A stretch of 64,000 bases of DNA from contig NZ_FWWW01000075.1 in assembly GCF_900176135.1 (NCBI RefSeq), forward strand, positions 1 through 64,000, in the 5' to 3' direction. Source of the DNA: Hymenobacter roseosalivarius DSM 11622. Its GTDB lineage: Bacteria; Bacteroidota; Bacteroidia; Cytophagales; Hymenobacteraceae. This document shows, in pieces, positions 59,938 through 64,000 of this stretch (positions are counted from its first letter, which is position 1; the number at the start of each line of letters is the position of its first letter). Under the pieces are notes generated by a model. It was not told where the DNA came from, searched no databases, and was given only the letters and a program-made list of their open reading frames with translations. A program made the translations under genes and the position numbers.

Positions 59938-60747
59938 CTAAGCTGGCTTGGTTAACAAATAGTAGGCGTAGCGCCGCCCCAATTTTACTTCCTGCTCAAT
60001 TTCCAGTGCAACGAGTTGCGGTTCGAAGCCGCAGCTTATGGCGTTTCCCCAAAACTCCTCGATACGGTACGTCACCATATGTGGTAGATTCTGGGCGTAG
60101 CCCCAACGATGCGGCTGGCTTATAGGTGTGTTGTCGGCGTAGCGAATCTGAATAAAAGCTTGCCCGCCCGGCTTTAAGAGTTTATAGGCGATATCTAATA
60201 CACGGCTACCGTAGGCTTTGGTAGGAAAAATCTCAAAGACGTAAGTCGAGAAAAACAGGTCGCAGGGCTCCGTAATAGTGCTGAGGACCGTTTCGGGGGT
60301 GCCAGCTTCAAACTGTATAGGAACAAAGCGATGAAAGCCTTCCTGTACTAGTTGCTTCTGGCACTCATTCACGCTGGCAGAGGTAATATCAGTGCCATAA
60401 TAGCGGCTCGAGCCCGGCGCGAAATGTACGGCATTGGCGCCACCACCACACCCCCAGTCTACAATGCTGGTTGGTTGATTATCAAGGGTTGCCACGCCCG
60501 CCAAGCGGCGGTACATCTCGTAATTGTGGCGGCCCATCTTGAGCCACCGCTCGTCATTGTTCTTGAATACACCTGTGCCACGCCAATGGGCATTGCCTGG
60601 AATGTACTCTTTGTCAGTGCGTTCCCAATAATGTTGAGAATCAGATATTAGCTTATCTTCTGAATCGTACAGATGTAAGTTCTCTCGTACTACTCGCTCA
60701 CTGGAGCGATAAATCCGAGCTAAAGTATTTCGTAACTGAGCTTTCAT
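59938..60747 (-). CDS. Class I SAM-dependent methyltransferase
   Basis: A 269-residue protein from ATG 60747. Motif I 'SIVDWGCGGGANAVHFAPGSSRYYGTDIT' with the Asp of strand 2 and 'CDLFFSTYVFEIFP' at motif IV are clear. An N-terminal 75-residue helical region ('NTLARIYRSSERVVRENLHLYDS') precedes the fold, and the last strand pair is 'YRIEEFWGNAISCGFEPQLV'. The substrate is unknown. It stands alone, with an AT-rich gap upstream. Confidence 0.85.
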   Translation of the reverse strand: MKAQLRNTLARIYRSSERVVRENLHLYDSEDKLISDSQHYWERTDKEYIPGNAHWRGTGVFKNNDERWLKMGRHNYEMYRRLAGVATLDNQPTSIVDWGCGGGANAVHFAPGSSRYYGTDITSASVNECQKQLVQEGFHRFVPIQFEAGTPETVLSTITEPCDLFFSTYVFEIFPTKAYGSRVLDIAYKLLKPGGQAFIQIRYADNTPISQPHRWGYAQNLPHMVTYRIEEFWGNAISCGFEPQLVALEIEQEVKLGRRYAYYLLTKPA

Positions 60748-61290
60748 CAAGTTAATTGTAAGAAGTAAGGCTAAAGATTTATCAGTGCAAGATATGCAAG
60801 ATATGCTTTAATGTCGTTTTAATCCTATAAAAATCCTTGTTTGTAGTTGAATAAATTTAAAATAGATAAGAGAGTAAGTAAGGAAAGCTCATCAGCTATA
60901 ATTTTTAAGCATAATCTATATAAGCTGAGTCAGTACATACCTGTAAGTCAACTAACAACTTAGAATTTCGGAGTTGCCGTACAGAATAGCTGGTTGATAT
61001 AGCGTAAAGCAGAGGTTTCACGCATCGTTTAGTGACTGGCTGGAAGCATTTCTAGTGGCTTGTAAAACCTCGGCAACGATGCGCGAAGCGGAAGCGTAGC
61101 TCTACCTTACTTCGGTGTTCGCGCTACATCCTGTACACTGAGTCTGAAATTGCTTTAGTAGGGTTAAACTTAGTTATAGGTTATCAAAATTAACAGAGTT
61201 TAAGTGTTAGAAAGGCGACACTGATTTTACTTATACCGTGTGATAGCAGCCTAAATACAAATAGATCCGTGGTAACGCTTAAGCAGTGGG
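60748..61290. other. 543-base gene-free stretch, AT-rich
   Basis: Between the methyltransferase and mutB. The left half (60750-60970) is AT-rich with a doubled AGATATGC at about 60790. The right half has a GC-rich dyad-containing segment (about 61075-61135, GATGCGCGAAGCGG and CGCGCTAC). No reading frame, RNA gene or terminator could be supported. Confidence 0.45.
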
Positions 61291-63420
61291 TCATTTCTGA
61301 AGCTCCTTTAGCTTCTGCAATATTTCCTGCGCTGCTACTGCAATTACCGTTCCGGGTCCATAGACGCCAGCTACTCCCATCTCGAAAAGAAAGTCATAGT
61401 CCTGGGCCGGAATCACGCCGCCGGCGATTACCAGAATGTCAGCGCGGTCGAGCTTTCTAAGCTCCTCGATAAGCTGTGGAATCAGGGTTTTATGGCCAGC
61501 GGCTAAACTGCTCACGCCTACTACGTGCACATCATTTTCGGTGGCCTGGCGGGCTACCTCGGCCGGCGTTTGAAACAGAGGGCCAATATCTACGTCGAAG
61601 CCCACATCGGCGAAGCTGGTAGCAATAATTTTCGAGCCCCGGTCGTGGCCGTCCTGCCCCATTTTAGCCACCAGAATGCGTGGTCGACGCCCTTCCAGCT
61701 TGGCATACTCGTCAGCCATCTCGCGGGTACGCTGAAATTCGGCGTCGTAGTCCAGCTCAGCGGAATACACGCCCGAAATGGCGCGAATGGTGGCTTGGTG
61801 GCGTCCGTACACTTTTTCTAAAGCATCCGAGATTTCACCAAGAGTAGCGCGTACGCGGGCAGCTTGTACAGCCAGCGCCAGCAGGTTTTCGGAGCTGCTG
61901 CGAGCCGCTTCCGTCAGGGCCTCTAACGCTGCTTGTACCGCGACAGCGTCGCGTTCAGCTTTTGTAGTCGCCAGCCGGGCGAGCTGCGCCTCCCGGACGG
62001 CGGCATTATCAATATCAAGCACATCGATTTTGTGCTCTTCAGTGGGCCGGTACTTATTTACACCTACTATAATTTCCTTGCCTGAGTCGATACGTGCCTG
62101 CTTGCGGGCCGCAGCTTCTTCGATCCTCATTTTGGGTAAGCCAGTCTCAATGGCTTTGGCCATACCACCCAGCTCTTCCACTTCCTGAATCAGCGCCCAG
62201 GCTTTATCGGCGAGCTGGTGGGTGAGGCTTTCCACATAATACGAGCCGCCCCACGGGTCCACGACGCGGGTAATGTCGGTTTCGTGCTGGAGGTACAGTT
62301 GGGTGTTGCGGGCAATACGGGCCGAGAAGTCGGTGGGCAGAGCAATGGCCTCATCCAGCGCATTGGTGTGCAGGCTTTGGGTGCCGCCCAACGCGGCGGC
62401 CATTGCCTCAATGCAGGTACGCGCTACGTTGTTGAAAGGGTCCTGCTCCGTCAGAGAATAGCCCGAGGTCTGGCAGTGCGTGCGCAACGCCAGCGACTTT
62501 GGGTTCTGGGGGGCAAATTGCTGCATGAGCTTGGCCCACAACAGGCGCCCGGCACGCAGCTTGGCAATTTCCATGAAGTGGTTCATGCCAATTGCCCAGA
62601 AAAACGACAGTCGGGGGGCAAATTGGTCTACGTCCATGCCCACGGCCAGGCCGGCGCGCACGTATTCAAGGCCGTCGGCGAGGGTGTAGGCCAGCTCCAG
62701 GTCGGCGGTGGCGCCAGCTTCCTGCATGTGATAGCCGCTGATGCTGATGGAGTTGAAGCGCGGCATGTGCTGGGCCGTATAGGCAAAGATGTCGGCGATG
62801 ATGCGCATGCTCGGCGCGGGCGGATAGATGTAGGTATTGCGCACCATAAATTCCTTCAGAATATCATTCTGAATGGTGCCCGCCAGCTTCTCCGGACTCA
62901 CACCCTGCTCCGCCGCCGCCACGATGTAAAAGGCCATAATCGGCAGCACGGCCCCGTTCATGGTCATCGATACCGACATCTGATCCAGCGGAATCTGGTC
63001 GAAGAGAATCTTCATATCCTCTACCGAGTCGATGGCGACGCCCGCTTTGCCCACGTCGCCCTCCACGCGCGGGTGGTCGGAGTCGTAGCCGCGGTGCGTC
63101 GCCAGATCAAAGGCGACAGAAAGGCCTTTTTGCCCCCCAGCCAAGTTTCGACGGTAGAAAGCGTTGCTTTCCTCAGCCGTCGAAAACCCCGCGTATTGCC
63201 GGATGGTCCACGGATTCTGCACGTACATGGTAGCGTAGGGCCCCCGTAGGTAAGGCGCTACGCCTGCTCCGAACCCCAGATGATCGAGGCCGGCGGCATC
63301 TTGGGCCGTGTAGTAGCTACGGACTGGAATCTGTTCGGGCGTCAGTGCCTGCGTGGGCGCGGCCGGGGCGGGCGGCAACGGCGCCGCATCGTATGGAATC
63401 CGGGAAAAGTCAGGCTTCAT
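61291..63420 (-). CDS. Methylmalonyl-CoA mutase large subunit
   Basis: A 709-residue adenosylcobalamin enzyme from ATG 63420; it turns methylmalonyl-CoA into succinyl-CoA. The substrate barrel has '[37 protein letters not shown]' and '[28 protein letters not shown]'. The B12 domain has the cofactor-binding D-x-H-x-x-G in '[22 protein letters not shown]' (about 585-592) and '[22 protein letters not shown]'. Length and order of domains are complete. The small subunit usually lies directly upstream; the ORF found there (63584) is not clearly that gene. MeaB is encoded 4.5 kb away on the same strand. Confidence 0.97.
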   Translation of the reverse strand: MKPDFSRIPYDAAPLPPAPAAPTQALTPEQIPVRSYYTAQDAAGLDHLGFGAGVAPYLRGPYATMYVQNPWTIRQYAGFSTAEESNAFYRRNLAGGQKGLSVAFDLATHRGYDSDHPRVEGDVGKAGVAIDSVEDMKILFDQIPLDQMSVSMTMNGAVLPIMAFYIVAAAEQGVSPEKLAGTIQNDILKEFMVRNTYIYPPAPSMRIIADIFAYTAQHMPRFNSISISGYHMQEAGATADLELAYTLADGLEYVRAGLAVGMDVDQFAPRLSFFWAIGMNHFMEIAKLRAGRLLWAKLMQQFAPQNPKSLALRTHCQTSGYSLTEQDPFNNVARTCIEAMAAALGGTQSLHTNALDEAIALPTDFSARIARNTQLYLQHETDITRVVDPWGGSYYVESLTHQLADKAWALIQEVEELGGMAKAIETGLPKMRIEEAAARKQARIDSGKEIIVGVNKYRPTEEHKIDVLDIDNAAVREAQLARLATTKAERDAVAVQAALEALTEAARSSSENLLALAVQAARVRATLGEISDALEKVYGRHQATIRAISGVYSAELDYDAEFQRTREMADEYAKLEGRRPRILVAKMGQDGHDRGSKIIATSFADVGFDVDIGPLFQTPAEVARQATENDVHVVGVSSLAAGHKTLIPQLIEELRKLDRADILVIAGGVIPAQDYDFLFEMGVAGVYGPGTVIAVAAQEILQKLKELQK

Positions 63421-63496
63421 GGTTGGGTGAGGTGAAAGTGGCCTGGGAAGTGTTTGAAAATTCGAACGTCGTGCTTGATCTAGCCTCCCGCAGGAA

Positions 63497-63565
63497 GCAT
63501 CTCGCGTGTTTCATTGCTTAGCTTGGCAACGTCAGCACACGAGATGCTTCGCGCTGCTCAGCATG
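63497..63565. repeat. Palindromic element with AAGCATCTCG arms
   Basis: AAGCATCTCGCGTGT (63497-63511) and ACACGAGATGCTT (about 63537-63549) are reverse complements with a two-base gap. GCTGCTCAGCATGACA follows. It lies between mutB and the right-edge gene and looks like one more dispersed repeat. Confidence 0.55.
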
Positions 63566-63583
63566 ACAGACGTAATCATTATA

Positions 63584-64000
63584 TTATTTCTTTCCCTGCA
63601 AACGGGCCAGCATATCGTCGGTGTTGTAGCCATTTACGCTGAACTCGTGAAAGCCGTGGCGCTGCACGGCGGCTTGCATGGTTGCCACGTCGCTGGATAG
63701 CAAGGTGGGCAGATGCACCGAAAGGTCGGCAGAATCAGGAGCGGATACTTCGCGGGCTAGGGCTCGGTATTGCTCAATGGTAGCGTACATTAAAGTCGCC
63801 GTTTCGGGCGTGGAATACAGCACTGATAACGTATCGGCCGGCGGGTCGGCTAGCGGAAGCGCCGCTTGCTCCTCGGTGGGAAGGGTTTTGAGAAAGGAAT
63901 CCAGAATGGTGCGGTTGGCATCCTGACCCAAAAGCACCACCGCAGCCCGCTGATTCTGCTGCAACTGCCGCCGAAAATGCAAAGCCGTTACCAGGCTCAA
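63584..64000 (-). CDS. Hypothetical protein, 5' end beyond the window
   Basis: At least 138 codons read on the minus strand to the stop at 63584; the frame runs into the right edge, where only a TTG is seen, so the start may lie outside. The sequence ('RAAVVLLGQDANRTILDSFLKTLPTEEQAALPL', 'MLARLQGKK' at the end) is soluble and mixed alpha/beta. I cannot match it to the small subunit of methylmalonyl-CoA mutase or to another family. It lies upstream of mutB on the same strand. Confidence 0.55.
   Translation of the reverse strand: MSLVTALHFRRQLQQNQRAAVVLLGQDANRTILDSFLKTLPTEEQAALPLADPPADTLSVLYSTPETATLMYATIEQYRALAREVSAPDSADLSVHLPTLLSSDVATMQAAVQRHGFHEFSVNGYNTDDMLARLQGKK

Noticed and set aside
1..64000. 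CRISPR arrays, tRNA, rRNA, integrases, transposases
   Set aside because: I looked in all intergenic stretches over 100 bases on both strands. No regularly spaced direct repeats, cloverleaf with TTCGA-type arm, or transposase motif was found. A tRNA scan program would be the decisive check.

Overview
The window looks like chromosomal DNA of a Bacteroidota bacterium, most likely a Hymenobacter or a close relative (Cytophagales, Hymenobacteraceae). Four things point there: about 55-58% GC judged by eye; TAnnTTTG promoter boxes; a Rho with a long Arg/Glu/Pro-rich insertion; and Bacteroidota-type families such as DUF5916, DUF4252, DUF4173, TIGR01777 and MeaB/methylmalonyl-CoA mutase. This placement is an inference. 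No 16S rRNA gene, tRNA gene, CRISPR array, transposase, integrase or phage gene was seen. Most of the window is housekeeping or conserved accessory chromosome.

Layout. 1-4.3 kb: exported and lipoprotein genes of unknown role plus an EVE-domain gene, all on the minus strand. 4.4-8.1 kb: polX, a family 9 glycosyltransferase, OsmC and a UBP-type zinc-finger gene on the plus strand. 8.3-12.2 kb: serS (minus) and rho (plus). 12.3-19 kb: small membrane proteins, a DsbA-family protein, a UbiA prenyltransferase, methyltransferase, a membrane protein/winged-helix pair and a DUF4173 protein. 19.2-25.4 kb: a class A PBP, a TIGR01777 protein, folE with a PTPS/QueD homologue, and a pyrophosphatase-like lipoprotein. 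25.4-37.6 kb: an M1 peptidase, the rpsP-rimM-trmD-rplS operon, a fatty acid desaturase, an RluA-type synthase, panB and lptD. 37.7-41.3 kb: an amidase, an MlaD-type protein and an acyl-CoA carboxylase beta subunit. 41.4-42.9 kb: a compositionally foreign AT-rich trypsin-like gene followed by a zeta-toxin-like kinase and a tiny overlapping partner gene. 43-50 kb: a SirB1-like protein, redoxin, PPTase, a WD40 protein, a DivIVA-domain protein, folB and two DUF2382 stress proteins. 50-53 kb: a BlaI/BlaR1-type pair behind a triple operator. 53-64 kb: a DUF5916 outer-membrane protein, meaB, a beta-propeller, DUF4174, ankyrin, DoxX, methyltransferase and mutB genes.

Genes that plausibly work together: acyl-CoA carboxylase beta subunit, methylmalonyl-CoA mutase and MeaB (propionyl-CoA to succinyl-CoA); folE, PTPS/QueD and folB (pterins); LptD, PBP1A, amidase, MlaD-type protein and glycosyltransferase (envelope); rpsP-rimM-trmD-rplS with serS and the RluA-type synthase (translation).

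The most unusual signal is not a gene. A G6C core followed by A/T-rich sequence (consensus TGGGGGGC then AAATT, ATT or TTTTT, either strand) recurs about 57 times by eye, both as terminator arms and inside many reading frames. Other points worth a second look are a PolX with its polymerase carboxylates replaced but an intact PHP nuclease, an exported pyrophosphatase homologue that has lost its metal-binding aspartates, three evenly spaced TACGAA-N4-TTCGTA dyads before a BlaI-type gene, the protease/zeta/small-ORF module, and several families of dispersed palindromic repeats.
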